A DNA stretch of 64,000 bases from JBDTSW01 sp963807385 (GTDB lineage Bacteria > Actinomycetota > Thermoleophilia > Solirubrobacterales > 70-9), in contig CAWEBQ010000002.1 in the NCBI GenBank assembly GCA_963807385.1, forward strand, positions 496,001 through 560,000, given 5' to 3'. The notes beneath the pieces are model-generated. The model was not told where the DNA came from, did not search any database, and was given only the letters and a program-made list of their open reading frames with translations. Made by a program: the position numbers and the translations under genes. Every line of letters starts with the position of its first letter. Positions within the stretch are counted from its first letter, which is position 1. Below, piece after piece: positions 19,338 to 27,124 of this stretch.

Positions 19338-19508
19338 ATGGCCATCCAGGATCGCCAGGCCGAGGTTGCGGCCGACCCCGCCCGGAGGGAGCGTCTGCGC
19401 GCCCTCTCACGGCTGACGCCGGGTGAGCGGATCGAGCGGCTGATCGTGCTCAACCGCCAACTGTTCGAGTTGCGCGACGACGCCCGGGCCGCCCGCATGC
19501 GGCGATGA
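19338..19508 (+). CDS. Small basic protein coupled to a nucleotidyltransferase
   Basis: This 56-residue, strongly charged and Arg-rich protein is predicted to be two helices (DPARRERLRALSRL, GERIERLIVLNRQLFELRDDARAARM). The stop TGA overlaps the ATG of the downstream nucleotidyltransferase (ATGA). It has its own TACGAT promoter, and its codon use matches the neighbours. A short helical protein translationally coupled to an MNT-fold protein resembles toxin-antitoxin or partner pairs, but that function is inferred only from context. I do not recognise the family. Confidence 0.65.
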   Translation: MAIQDRQAEVAADPARRERLRALSRLTPGERIERLIVLNRQLFELRDDARAARMRR

Positions 19509-19987
19509 CGCCGCCCGATATCCCCGGCGTGCTGAAGGCGCTCGCGGAGGGAGGCGTCCGCTATGTGCTGATCGGCGGCGTCGCGGTTGCGGCCCACGGC
19601 CCGGTACGTGCGACGGAAGACGTCGATCTGGTCCCGGACCCCGAGGAGGAGAACCTTCGGCTGCTCGGCAACACCCTGGCGCGGATGGACGCCCACCTAC
19701 CGGGCGGCCCGGCCGAGCCCTTCGGGCCCCAGCTCAGGGCCGCGCTCGCGCAGGGCCGCAACCTCACCCTCGACAGCGTCCACGGCGGCGTCGATGTCGT
19801 TCAGCGGATGCCGGGTATGCCCAGCTTCGAGGACCTGGACGCGGAGGCGACGGAGATGGAGCTCCTCGGCGCTCCCGTGAAGGTCTGCAGCCGCCGGCAC
19901 CTGCGGGCGATGAAGCTCGCGCGGGGCTCCCACCGCGACCTCGCTGACGTCGAGGACCTGGACGCGCTGCCCGGGACCGAGGGGTAG
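19505..19987 (+). CDS. Nucleotidyltransferase-fold protein (AbiEii/MNT-like)
   Basis: This 160-aa protein has the nucleotidyltransferase signature YVLIGGVAVAAHGPVRATEDVDLV (GG-x-h...T-x-DhDh), followed by a smaller acidic/hydrophobic C-terminal half (FEDLDAEATEME..., CSRRHLRAMKLARGSHRDLADVEDL). The KLARG..RDLADVEDL ending is typical of the AbiEii / DUF6036-like group that annotates as nucleotidyltransferase toxins. It is coupled to the 56-aa gene upstream. Its TAG stop is reused in the -10 box of the next gene. A housekeeping role cannot be excluded. Confidence 0.8.
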   Translation: MTPPDIPGVLKALAEGGVRYVLIGGVAVAAHGPVRATEDVDLVPDPEEENLRLLGNTLARMDAHLPGGPAEPFGPQLRAALAQGRNLTLDSVHGGVDVVQRMPGMPSFEDLDAEATEMELLGAPVKVCSRRHLRAMKLARGSHRDLADVEDLDALPGTEG

Positions 19988-19990
19988 GGT
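19985..19990 (+). promoter_or_regulatory. -10 element (TAGGGT) of the quinone oxidoreductase gene, overlapping a stop codon
   Basis: The TAG stop of the nucleotidyltransferase plus GGT forms TAGGGT, followed by exactly 7 nt and ATG 19998. No ribosome-binding site is present. Confidence 0.5.
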
Positions 19991-19997
19991 CACGACG

Positions 19998-21026
19998 ATG
20001 CGCGCGGTGGTGATCACCCGGCACGGGGGACCGGACGTCCTCGAGGTCCAGGAGCGCCCGGACCCTCCGGTCGGCCCCGGGGAGATCCGCATCGCGGTCA
20101 AGGCCGCGGGGATCAACTTCGCCGATCTGATGGCGCGCGCGGGCACCTACCCCGACGCGCCGAAGCCGCCGTGCGTGATCGGGTACGACGTTGCGGGCGA
20201 GGTCGAATCCGTCGGCGATGGTGTCACCGCGCATGCCCTGGGAGACCGGGTCCTTGGCGGAACCCGCTTCGGCGGCTACGCCGAGCTGGTCACGGTCGCC
20301 GAGGGCCAGGCCCTGCCCCTCCCGGAGTCGTTCAGCTTCGAGCAGGGCGCCGGCTTCGTGGTCAACTACACGACGGCCTACGCGGGCCTGGTCGTGATGG
20401 GCGGCCTGAAGGCGAACGAGCGGATGCTGATCCAGGCGGCGGCCGGTGGCGTCGGCATCGCCGCGACCCAAGTCGCGCGAGGCATCGGCGCCGAGATCTT
20501 CGGCACGGCATCCGCCTCGAAGCACGACGCGATCCGCGAACAGGGCGTGGACCACCCGATCGATTACCGCAACCAGGACTTCCTCGAGGAGGTCATGCGT
20601 ATCACCGACGGCGAGGGGGTGGACGTGGTGATGGACGCGATCGGCCCGACCAGCTTCCGCAAGAGCTACCGCTCGCTGCGCCAGGGCGGCCGCCTGATCA
20701 TGTTCGGGCTCGCCGAGGTGCAGACGGGCGAGGGCCGAGATATCCCGGCCCTGGTCAAGGGCCTCGCCCGGATGACCACGGCGACCGTCCCGTGGTGGAA
20801 GAGCCTCGCGATCATGAACGAGAACAAGGGCGTCTTCGGGCTGAACATGCTCAAGTGGTGGGACCGCGAGGGCCTCGACCGCGTGATCGAGCCCCTCGCC
20901 GGCCCGCTCGCCGCCGGCGAGCTGGTCCCCGTCGTCGCGGAGAGCTTCCCGTTCGACCGGGCGCCCGACGCCCACCGCTACCTCGCCGCTGCCAAGAACG
21001 TCGGCAAGGTAGTGCTGGTGCCGTAG
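19998..21026 (+). CDS. NADPH:quinone oxidoreductase-like MDR protein
   Basis: This 342-aa medium-chain dehydrogenase/reductase lacks the zinc ligands. The N-terminal GroES-like domain has AAGINFADLMARAGTYP and VIGYDVAGEVESVGDGV, and the Rossmann motif is AAAGGVGIAATQVARGIGAEIFGTAS. Its longer central loop (KGLARMTTATVPWWKSLAIMNENKGVFGLNML) is like VAT-1/QOR-type members. It probably reduces quinones or enones with NADPH; the physiological substrate is unknown. Confidence 0.85.
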   Translation: MRAVVITRHGGPDVLEVQERPDPPVGPGEIRIAVKAAGINFADLMARAGTYPDAPKPPCVIGYDVAGEVESVGDGVTAHALGDRVLGGTRFGGYAELVTVAEGQALPLPESFSFEQGAGFVVNYTTAYAGLVVMGGLKANERMLIQAAAGGVGIAATQVARGIGAEIFGTASASKHDAIREQGVDHPIDYRNQDFLEEVMRITDGEGVDVVMDAIGPTSFRKSYRSLRQGGRLIMFGLAEVQTGEGRDIPALVKGLARMTTATVPWWKSLAIMNENKGVFGLNMLKWWDREGLDRVIEPLAGPLAAGELVPVVAESFPFDRAPDAHRYLAAAKNVGKVVLVP

Positions 21027-21029
21027 TCT
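21024..21029 (+). promoter_or_regulatory. -10 element (TAGTCT) for the repeat-protein gene, overlapping a stop codon
   Basis: The TAG stop of the oxidoreductase plus TCT gives TAGTCT, again exactly 7 nt before the next start (GTG 21037). Confidence 0.5.
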
Positions 21030-21036
21030 GAGCCTG

Positions 21037-21579
21037 GTGAGAGCGAGAATCGCCTTGGCGGTGTCCGCGGCTGCCATGCTCGTCTGGACCGCCGTGGCGA
21101 CGGCCACAAACCTCGGATCCGTGCGATACACGCCGCCGACGATCAGCCTGATCGACCAGCCGGAGTCGGGTTCGGACGAGGATGTGGTCCTGACGAAGGA
21201 TGGCCCCGAGTATTCGTTCGCCCAGCCGGTCGGGCTGGTGAAGCACCAGAAGTCGGAGCCGGGGTGCACGGACGGCTTCAGCACGGACTACCGCTGCCCT
21301 ACGGCGGGGATCAGGAAGATCCTGCTCAGGCTCGGGGCGATGGATGATGAGGCGTCGATCGACCTCGGGGGCAAGGCACGTGTGGTGCGACAGGTCCTCA
21401 AGGGCGGCGACGGCGACGATGTCCTTGCCGGCGGACCCGGGCCCCAGCGGCTCCACGGTAATCAGGACGACGACACGATCACGGGCGGGCCTGGCCCCGA
21501 CGTCATCAAGGGCGGCCCGGGCGACGACACCTGCGACGGCGGTCCCGGCCGGGACAAGATCAGCGGCTGCGAGTCCTGA
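21037..21579 (+). CDS. Secreted protein with RTX-like calcium-binding repeats
   Basis: This 180-aa protein has an N-terminal signal peptide (about residues 1-25, cleavage near ATATN). The middle part is unassigned. Residues about 127-178 form GGxGxD nonapeptide-like repeats (LAGGPGPQRL, ITGGPGPDVI, IKGGPGDDTC, CDGGPGRDKI, SGCES), the calcium beta-roll type common in secreted actinobacterial proteins. The two Cys residues in the repeats could form a disulfide. The function is unknown. Confidence 0.75.
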   Translation: MRARIALAVSAAAMLVWTAVATATNLGSVRYTPPTISLIDQPESGSDEDVVLTKDGPEYSFAQPVGLVKHQKSEPGCTDGFSTDYRCPTAGIRKILLRLGAMDDEASIDLGGKARVVRQVLKGGDGDDVLAGGPGPQRLHGNQDDDTITGGPGPDVIKGGPGDDTCDGGPGRDKISGCES

Positions 21580-21609
21580 CGGCGCTCGCACAGGGCCCAG
21601 ATCGTGCGC

Positions 21610-21615
21610 TACCCT
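21610..21615 (+). promoter_or_regulatory. Probable -10 element (TACCCT) of the leuA leader transcript
   Basis: TACCCT lies 11 nt before the GTG of the leucine-rich leader peptide and about 140 nt before leuA. It would give a leader RNA of about 130 nt. Confidence 0.45.
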
Positions 21616-21626
21616 GCTCGGACCGA

Positions 21627-21686
21627 GTGAACCCCCGGCACGACAGCCCGGCGCTTCTTCTTCTCCTCCCCCTCCGGGGGGAATAG
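21627..21686 (+). CDS. leuL: Leucine-rich leader peptide of leuA
   Basis: This 19-codon ORF runs from GTG 21627 to TAG 21684-21686. Residues 10-14 are five consecutive leucines (CTT CTT CTT CTC CTC) and a sixth Leu follows after a Pro. It lies 67 nt upstream of leuA, the first committed gene of leucine synthesis. A run of regulatory codons in a short ORF before the matching biosynthetic gene is the classic arrangement for amino-acid attenuation. No run of U residues follows, so control of translation rather than termination seems likelier. The peptide itself probably has no function. Confidence 0.8.
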   Translation: MNPRHDSPALLLLLPLRGE

Positions 21687-21749
21687 CGCTGGGCGGCGCG
21701 ACAGCCGCGAGACAGAGGTCAATCGGTCAAGGAGAAGAAAGGGAGGGAG
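21658..21749 (+). promoter_or_regulatory. leuA attenuator: Leu codons complementary to the ribosome-binding region
   Basis: Bases 21658-21667 (TTCTTCTCCT, within the Leu codons) are the perfect complement of 21730-21739 (AGGAGAAGAA), just upstream of the GGGAGGGAG ribosome-binding site (21741-21749). A competing hairpin, CCCCC(TCC)GGGGG at 21668-21680, overlaps the end of the Leu run. The pyrimidine-rich Leu tract could therefore mask the purine-rich leuA translation start unless a ribosome stalls on it. Confidence 0.55.
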
Positions 21750-21753
21750 TCCC

Positions 21754-23376
21754 ATGGACGGCTCCGACGCACATCAGGTCCAGGCAGTACCCGCGGTAGA
21801 CGAGGCGCGGAGGGTCCACATCTTCGACACCACGCTCCGCGACGGCGAGCAGTCGCCGGGCATCTCGCTGAACGTGCCCGAGAAGGTCGAGATCGCCCAG
21901 CAGCTCGCGCGGCTCGGCGTGGACGTGATCGAGGCCGGCTTTCCGATCACCTCCCCGGGTGACTTCGAGGCGGTCGAGGCGATCTCACGCGCCGTCGAGG
22001 GCCCGGTCGTCTGCGGCCTGGCCCGGACCCACAAGGCCGACATCGACGCGGCGTGGGGGGCGATCCGGGAGGCGCACCGCCCGCGCATCCACACGTTCAT
22101 CTCCACGTCCGATATCCACATCACCCACCAGCTCCAGACGACGCGCTCAGACGTGAAGGGCCAGGCCAGGGCGGCCGTCGCCCTGGCGCGGTCGCTGTGC
22201 GAGGACGTGGAGTTCTCGCCGATGGACGCTACCCGCGCCGACGTTGAGTTCACCGCCGAGGTCTGCGCGATCGCTGTGGCCGAGGGCGCCGGCGTGATCA
22301 ACATCCCAGACACGGTGGGCTACACGACTCCCGAGGAGTACACCCGCTACTTCGAGCGGCTCTACGAGCTGGCGCCGGAGCTGCGCGACGTGCGCATGTC
22401 CGTGCACTGCCACCAGGACCTGGGAATGGCGGTGGCCAACTCCTACGCCGGCCTGCTGGCGGGTGCGCGACAGGTCGAGTGCGCCGTCAACGGGATCGGC
22501 GAGCGAGCCGGCAACTGCTCGCTGGAGGAGATCGTGATGCTGCTGCGGACCCGCCGCGACGAGCACGGCCTGGACACGACCTGCGACACGCGCGAGCTGG
22601 CCCGCACCAGCAGGATGGTCTCCCGCTTCACGGGATACGCCGTGCAGCCGAACAAGGCGATCGTCGGCCGCAACGCCTTCGCCCACGAGTCGGGAATCCA
22701 CCAGGACGGTGTCCTGAAGGAGCGGATCACCTACGAGATCATGGATGCGCGGGATGTCGGGCTGGACTCGAACTCGATCGTCCTCGGCAAGCACTCCGGG
22801 CGCCACGCGTTGCGCGACGCCCTCGAGCAGCTCGGGTTCAAGGTCGAGGGCAACGCCCTGAACGCCGCCTTCAAGCGGTTCAAGGAGATCGCGGACAAGA
22901 AGAAGCAGGTAACCGCGCTGGACCTCGAGGCGATCGTCTCCGACGAGGCCCGCTCGGCCGAGCAGAGCTACGAGCTGGCCTGGTTCGACGTCGAGGCGTC
23001 GTCGCGGCGGGATCCGAAGGCGAAGGTCGCGATCAGGATGCCCTCCGGCTCAGAGGCCGTTGGCGAGGCCGGTGGCGACGGGCCGGTGGACGCGATCTTC
23101 GGCGCGATCGGGAACGCAACCGGGGTCGAGGCGGACCTCCGTCAGTACACCGTCTCGGCCGTGACCGAAGGGGATGACGCGCTCGGCGAGGTCACGGTGA
23201 TGCTCCGGGCGCACGGCCGCCTCGCCAGCGGCCAGGGGGTCGCCACCGACATCCTCGAGGCATCGGCGCGCGCCTACGTCAGAGCCCTGTCGAACGCGCT
23301 CCAGGGTGCCGCGGTGCGCGAGGCGGAAGGCGTGGCGGCCGACGCCGCGAACCAGCCCGTGACCCCCGGGCCTTGA
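21754..23376 (+). CDS. leuA: 2-isopropylmalate synthase
   Basis: This 540-aa enzyme condenses acetyl-CoA with 2-oxoisovalerate. The catalytic TIM barrel (about residues 20-290) has FDTTLRDGEQSPGISL, VHCHQDLGMAVANS (metal His pair) and NGIGERAGNCSLEE. A linker follows with GRNAFAHESGIHQDGVLK and LGKHSGRHAL. The C-terminal regulatory (leucine-binding) domain spans about 420-520. The barrel comes first and the length matches the bacterial LeuA form (E. coli-like) rather than the longer mycobacterial one. The ATG is set by the GGGAGGGAG ribosome-binding site. A Leu leader lies upstream. Confidence 0.96.
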   Translation: MDGSDAHQVQAVPAVDEARRVHIFDTTLRDGEQSPGISLNVPEKVEIAQQLARLGVDVIEAGFPITSPGDFEAVEAISRAVEGPVVCGLARTHKADIDAAWGAIREAHRPRIHTFISTSDIHITHQLQTTRSDVKGQARAAVALARSLCEDVEFSPMDATRADVEFTAEVCAIAVAEGAGVINIPDTVGYTTPEEYTRYFERLYELAPELRDVRMSVHCHQDLGMAVANSYAGLLAGARQVECAVNGIGERAGNCSLEEIVMLLRTRRDEHGLDTTCDTRELARTSRMVSRFTGYAVQPNKAIVGRNAFAHESGIHQDGVLKERITYEIMDARDVGLDSNSIVLGKHSGRHALRDALEQLGFKVEGNALNAAFKRFKEIADKKKQVTALDLEAIVSDEARSAEQSYELAWFDVEASSRRDPKAKVAIRMPSGSEAVGEAGGDGPVDAIFGAIGNATGVEADLRQYTVSAVTEGDDALGEVTVMLRAHGRLASGQGVATDILEASARAYVRALSNALQGAAVREAEGVAADAANQPVTPGP

Positions 23377-23414
23377 CGCGCCAGGGCCCGCCGGGCCTCG
23401 CAAATACAGGCCCG

Positions 23415-23420
23415 TAGACT
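23415..23420 (+). promoter_or_regulatory. -10 element (TAGACT) of the SDR gene, leaderless type
   Basis: TAGACT ends exactly 7 nt before GTG 23428, the same spacing as at 19985 and 21024. Confidence 0.5.
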
Positions 23421-23427
23421 TCGCGCC

Positions 23428-24171
23428 GTGGCCGCCTCACTCGATGGACGCAGGATCCTGATCACCGGTGCCTCATCGGGCATCGGCGAGGCGACCGCGG
23501 AGGCCGTCGTTGCCGAGGGTGGAAGCGTCGCGCTCGGCGCCCGGCGCAAGGATCGGCTCGACGAGCTGGCCGGTCGCCTTGACGGAACGGCCGTCGCGAT
23601 CGAGGCCGACATCGCCGAGGAGGATCAGGCCAAGCGACTCGTGGAGACCGCTCACTCGGAGCTGGGCGGCCTCGACGGCCTGGTCAACAACGCCGGCCTG
23701 ATGCTGCTCGGCCCGCTCCAGGGGGCCAACCCGGACGAGTGGCGGCGGATGATCGACGTCAACTGCCTCGGACTCCTCTACTGCACCCACTACGCGCTGC
23801 CGCTGTTGCGCGATGGCGGCGGGGGAGACGTGGTGAACGTCTCGTCGGTGGCCGGCAGGCAGGCCGCGCTGGGCTCGGGCGTCTACAACATGACCAAGTG
23901 GGGCGTCGTCGGCTACTCGGAGTCACTGCGCCAGGAGGGAGCGCTGATCGGCGTCCGCGTGACCTGTGTTGAGCCCGGTTACGTCGAGACCGAGCTCCAG
24001 GGCCACAACGAGCACCCGATGGTGCTCGACCGAATGGAGAAGGTGCGCGAGGAGATCGGGAAGGTGCTGGAGGCAGACGACATCGCGAACGCGATCGTCT
24101 ACGCGCTCGCTCAGCCAAAGCACGTTTCGGTCAACGAGATCCTCGTCAGGCCCAGCGGCCAGTCCCGCTGA
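23428..24171 (+). CDS. Classical short-chain dehydrogenase/reductase
   Basis: This 247-aa SDR has the TGASSGIG cofactor motif (about residues 12-19), NNAG, the catalytic Ser in VVNVSSVAGR, YNMTKWG in place of YxxxK (Tyr and Lys retained) and EPGYVETELQ. The loop after strand 2 (GARRKDRLDEL) suggests NADP preference. The substrate is unknown. The leuA location does not indicate a pathway role because the gene has its own promoter. Confidence 0.9.
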   Translation: MAASLDGRRILITGASSGIGEATAEAVVAEGGSVALGARRKDRLDELAGRLDGTAVAIEADIAEEDQAKRLVETAHSELGGLDGLVNNAGLMLLGPLQGANPDEWRRMIDVNCLGLLYCTHYALPLLRDGGGGDVVNVSSVAGRQAALGSGVYNMTKWGVVGYSESLRQEGALIGVRVTCVEPGYVETELQGHNEHPMVLDRMEKVREEIGKVLEADDIANAIVYALAQPKHVSVNEILVRPSGQSR

Positions 24172-24283
24172 CGGCATCGTCCGCCGCGGCGATCTCGGCG
24201 GCCACGGGCGGGTAGCGCGCCCATCGCTCCTCTGCGATGACCGGGTTTTGCCCGCATAGCGGGAAGAACGCGGCCATCGGCAC
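24146..24283 (-). CDS. Possible 45-residue small protein
   Basis: A GTG at 24283 (or ATG 24277) opens a 45-codon minus-strand frame that starts 4 nt after the stop of the membrane gene 24287-24541 and ends inside the SDR 3' end. Third-position GC is high and the spacing suggests an operon. The sequence (FFPLCGQNPVIAEERWARYPP...) matches nothing I recognise. It may be chance. Confidence 0.3.
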   Translation of the reverse strand: MPMAAFFPLCGQNPVIAEERWARYPPVAAEIAAADDAVSGTGRWA

Positions 24284-24286
24284 CCG

Positions 24287-24541
24287 CTACTCGCCGGCGC
24301 CCGCGATCGGCAGCCCTCTCGCCAGCCGCCATAGGCTCCAGGCCGACACCGCGGCCCAGACGGTTTCGAGCAGCAGGAAACCCCACTGCTCCTCGCGCCA
24401 GGCCAACGCGGCCAGCACCGCTGAGCCCAGCAGGTTGAGCGCCAGGTAGGTGCGGGAGTCGGCGCGCATGCGCCCCATCTGCTGTGCCGTGAACGCGGCC
24501 AGGATGAGCAGGGCGCCGACGATCTGTATCACCTGATCCAC
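24287..24541 (-). CDS. Small membrane protein (CBU_0592-like)
   Basis: This 84-aa protein has three hydrophobic segments: VIQIVGALLILAAFTAQQMG, YLALNLLGSAVLAALAWREE and LLLETVWAAVSAWSLWRLA. The pattern matches the CBU_0592-type family of short membrane proteins of unknown function. It is divergent from the XRE-cupin regulator gene. Confidence 0.75.
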   Translation of the reverse strand: MDQVIQIVGALLILAAFTAQQMGRMRADSRTYLALNLLGSAVLAALAWREEQWGFLLLETVWAAVSAWSLWRLARGLPIAGAGE

Positions 24542-24573
24542 ACCCTCACGATAGTGCCTGACCCCAGGTGATT

Positions 24574-24599
24574 GCGTACGCCTGTACGTGATAACGTAC
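24574..24599. promoter_or_regulatory. Palindromic operator upstream of the XRE-cupin regulator
   Basis: A perfect inverted repeat GTACGT-GATA-ACGTAC (24584-24599) is preceded by the palindrome GCGTACGC (24574-24581). The right arm covers the TAACGT -10 box (24592-24597), which is 7 nt from the regulator's GTG. Two GTAC-centred half-site groups over the promoter suggest autoregulation by the encoded HTH protein. Confidence 0.6.
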
Positions 24600-24604
24600 G
24601 GGCC

Positions 24605-25186
24605 GTGTCGGCCGTCGCAACCGAGAACGGGGTGCTGGGAGCCCGGGTCAACGCCCTTCGCTACTCGCTGGGACTGACGCTCCGCGAGCTGTCCGAGCGC
24701 AGCGGCGTCTCAGCACCGATGCTCTCCCAGGTGGAGCGGGGCGAGACCAGCCCGACCCTGGCGGTAGCCGGGCGGATCGCGGCCGGCCTGGAGCTGAGCC
24801 TGTCGCAGCTGCTGCGCCTGGACGAGGCCGAGCACGTCGTGGTGGTCCGATCCGGCGAGGGACGCACGCGCAAGCGCGGCGGGCATCGCGTCGAGGAGTT
24901 GACGCCCGCGCAGCCCGGGCAGCGCGCCGACGTGTCACGACACTCCCTGTCACCGGGGGCCGGCACCGGCGGCCCGGCCGACCCCCCCCTGCACGAGGCG
25001 GGGGCGCGCGAGACCGCGCTGGTGCTCGCCGGCGAGACCACCCTCGTCATCGACGGCGCCGAGCACGCACTCGCAGCGGGCGACTCGGTGACGTTCGACG
25101 CCGATTTGGCGCACCATTTCGAGAACCGAGGCGACGAGCGGGCGGACTTCGTGGCCGTGGTGGCCGCTGGGCTGAGGAGGAGTTGA
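24605..25186 (+). CDS. XRE-family regulator with C-terminal cupin domain
   Basis: This 193-aa protein has an HTH_3 domain at about residues 8-65 (LRYSLGLTLRELSERSGVSAPMLSQVERGETSPTLAVAGRIAAGL) and a cupin at about 110-185 (ETALVLAGETTLVIDG, AGDSVTFDADLAHHFENRG). Such two-domain proteins sense small metabolites through the cupin. The GTG at 24605 was chosen because a -10 box with palindromic operator sits directly before it. It ends 10 nt before leuC, so it may regulate itself and leuCDB. Confidence 0.88.
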   Translation: MSAVATENGVLGARVNALRYSLGLTLRELSERSGVSAPMLSQVERGETSPTLAVAGRIAAGLELSLSQLLRLDEAEHVVVVRSGEGRTRKRGGHRVEELTPAQPGQRADVSRHSLSPGAGTGGPADPPLHEAGARETALVLAGETTLVIDGAEHALAAGDSVTFDADLAHHFENRGDERADFVAVVAAGLRRS

Positions 25187-25196
25187 GGAATTCCCG

Positions 25197-26561
25197 ATGG
25201 CGCGGACGATGTTCGAAAAGATCTGGGAGGCCCACGCCCTCGGCGACGGCCTGATCTACATCGACCTTCATCTCGTCCATGAGGTGACCTCTCCCCAGGC
25301 CTTCGAGGGCCTGCGGATGACCGGCCGGACCGTGCGCCGGCCCGACAAGACGATCGCCACCGCCGACCACAACGTGCCGACGGACGGCACCGCCGTGGCC
25401 CGGATGATCGCCGACCAGCTCTCGCGCGAGCAGGTCGAGGCGCTGGAGGCCAACTGCGCCGAGTTCGGCGTGCCGATCTACTCGCTCGGCTCCGACCGCC
25501 AGGGCATCGTGCACGTGATCGGCCCCGAGCTGGGCATCAGCCAGCCCGGAATGAGCATCGTCTGCGGCGACAGCCACACGTCAACGCACGGCGCCTTCGG
25601 GGCGCTGGCATTCGGGATCGGTACCTCAGAGGTCGAGCACGTTCTCGCCACCCAGACCCTGGTCCAGCGACGCCCGAAGACGATGCGAATCTCCTACTCG
25701 GGTGAGCTCGGTGAGGGAGTCACGGCGAAGGACCTGATCCTCGCCACCATCGGCCGCCTGGGAACCGGCGGCATGGTGGGCCACGCCGTCGAGTACGCCG
25801 GAGAGACGATGACCGGACTGTCGATGGAGAACCGGATGACGATCTGCAACATGACGATCGAGGGCGGCGGCCGAGCCGGGATGATCGCGCCCGACGAGAC
25901 GACCTACCAGTGGATCGCGGGCCGACCGGGGGCTCCGCAGAACTTCGACGCCGCGGTGGCGCGGTGGCGCGAGCTCCCGACCGACGAAGGCGCCTTGTTC
26001 GATGCCCAGGTCGATGTCGACGCGTCCGCGATCGCGCCGATGGTCACGTGGGGCACGAACCCGGGGCAGGTGGTTCAGGTCACGGACGAGGTGCCCGAGC
26101 CGCGCGACGAGGTCGAGGAACGCGCCCTTCGCTACATGAATCTGGACCCCAAAACCCCGATCCAGGAGATCGCTCTGGATCGGGTGTTCATCGGCTCGTG
26201 CACCAACTCCCGCGTCCAGGACCTCCGCGAGGCGGCGGCGGTCGTGGAGGGCCGGAAGGTGGCCGCCACCGTGAACGCGATGGTCGTGCCCGGATCGGCG
26301 AAGGTGAAGGAGCAGGCCGAGTCCGAGGGGCTCGACGAGGTCTTCCGCGCAGCGGGCTTCGACTGGCGCTCCGCCGGCTGTTCGATGTGCCTGGGCATGA
26401 ACCCGGACATCCTCAGCGAGGGCGAGCGCTGCGCATCGACGTCCAACCGCAACTTCGAGGGGCGCCAGGGCAAGGGTGGGCGCACCCACCTGGTCTCGCC
26501 GCGGATGGCCGCGGCCGCGGCGATCGAGGGCCATTTCGTCGACATCAGGGGCTACGCCTGA
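25197..26561 (+). CDS. leuC: 3-isopropylmalate dehydratase, large subunit
   Basis: This 454-aa aconitase-superfamily [4Fe-4S] protein isomerises 2- to 3-isopropylmalate together with LeuD. Visible features are TADHNVPT, CGDSHTSTHGAFGALAFGIGTSEVEHVLATQTL, the cluster Cys in FIGSCTNSR and the paired Cys in SAGCSMCLGMN, then STSNRNFEGRQGKGGRTHLVSP. CimA downstream suggests that LeuCD also processes citramalate. The stop overlaps leuD by one base (TGATG). Confidence 0.97.
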   Translation: MARTMFEKIWEAHALGDGLIYIDLHLVHEVTSPQAFEGLRMTGRTVRRPDKTIATADHNVPTDGTAVARMIADQLSREQVEALEANCAEFGVPIYSLGSDRQGIVHVIGPELGISQPGMSIVCGDSHTSTHGAFGALAFGIGTSEVEHVLATQTLVQRRPKTMRISYSGELGEGVTAKDLILATIGRLGTGGMVGHAVEYAGETMTGLSMENRMTICNMTIEGGGRAGMIAPDETTYQWIAGRPGAPQNFDAAVARWRELPTDEGALFDAQVDVDASAIAPMVTWGTNPGQVVQVTDEVPEPRDEVEERALRYMNLDPKTPIQEIALDRVFIGSCTNSRVQDLREAAAVVEGRKVAATVNAMVVPGSAKVKEQAESEGLDEVFRAAGFDWRSAGCSMCLGMNPDILSEGERCASTSNRNFEGRQGKGGRTHLVSPRMAAAAAIEGHFVDIRGYA

Positions 26562-27124
26562 TGGAGCCCATCGACGTGATCGAGGGGAAGGTTTCGGTGA
26601 TGGACCGCGCCGACGTCGACACCGATCAGATCATTCCCAAGCAGTTCCTCAAGCGCATCGAGCGCACCGGGTTCGGCGAGTTCCTGTTCTACGACTGGCT
26701 GCGCGACGGCGAGATCGAGCTCGAGCCCAATCCGATCCTCGTGACAGGCAGGAACTTCGGCAGCGGGTCCTCGCGCGAGCACGCCGTGTGGGCGCTCAAG
26801 CAGTTCGGGTTCGACGCGGTGATCGCCCCGTCGCTCTCGGACATCTTCTACGGCAACTGCACCAAGAACGGCTTCCTGCCGGTGATCCTCACCGAGGAGG
26901 GGTGCCGCGCGGTGGCCGAGGCGGGGGAGGCGCGGATCGACGTCGACGGGCAGACCGTCACGTGCACGGCGGGCGCCTTCAACTTCGAGCTCGACGGCGA
27001 GGTCAAGCGCCGGATGATGGAGGGGCTCGACGACATCGCGGTGACCCTCAAGGACGAGGCGGCGATCACCGCCTTCGAGGAGGCCGGCAAGGCCGACTTC
27101 GGGCCGTCTACCGTGGCCCTATGA
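26561..27124 (+). CDS. leuD: 3-isopropylmalate dehydratase, small subunit
   Basis: This 187-aa swivel-domain subunit contains DVDTDQIIPKQFLKRIERTGFGEFLF, GRNFGSGSSREHAVWAL and GNCTKNGFLPV. It forms the heterodimer with LeuC. The start overlaps the leuC stop and the end overlaps the start of the methyltransferase gene by 4 bases (ATGA). Confidence 0.96.
   Translation: MEPIDVIEGKVSVMDRADVDTDQIIPKQFLKRIERTGFGEFLFYDWLRDGEIELEPNPILVTGRNFGSGSSREHAVWALKQFGFDAVIAPSLSDIFYGNCTKNGFLPVILTEEGCRAVAEAGEARIDVDGQTVTCTAGAFNFELDGEVKRRMMEGLDDIAVTLKDEAAITAFEEAGKADFGPSTVAL

Noticed and set aside
24111..24386. 91-codon minus-strand frame overlapping the SDR end and the small membrane gene
   Set aside because: Arg/Gly-rich shadow composition and overlap with better-supported frames.
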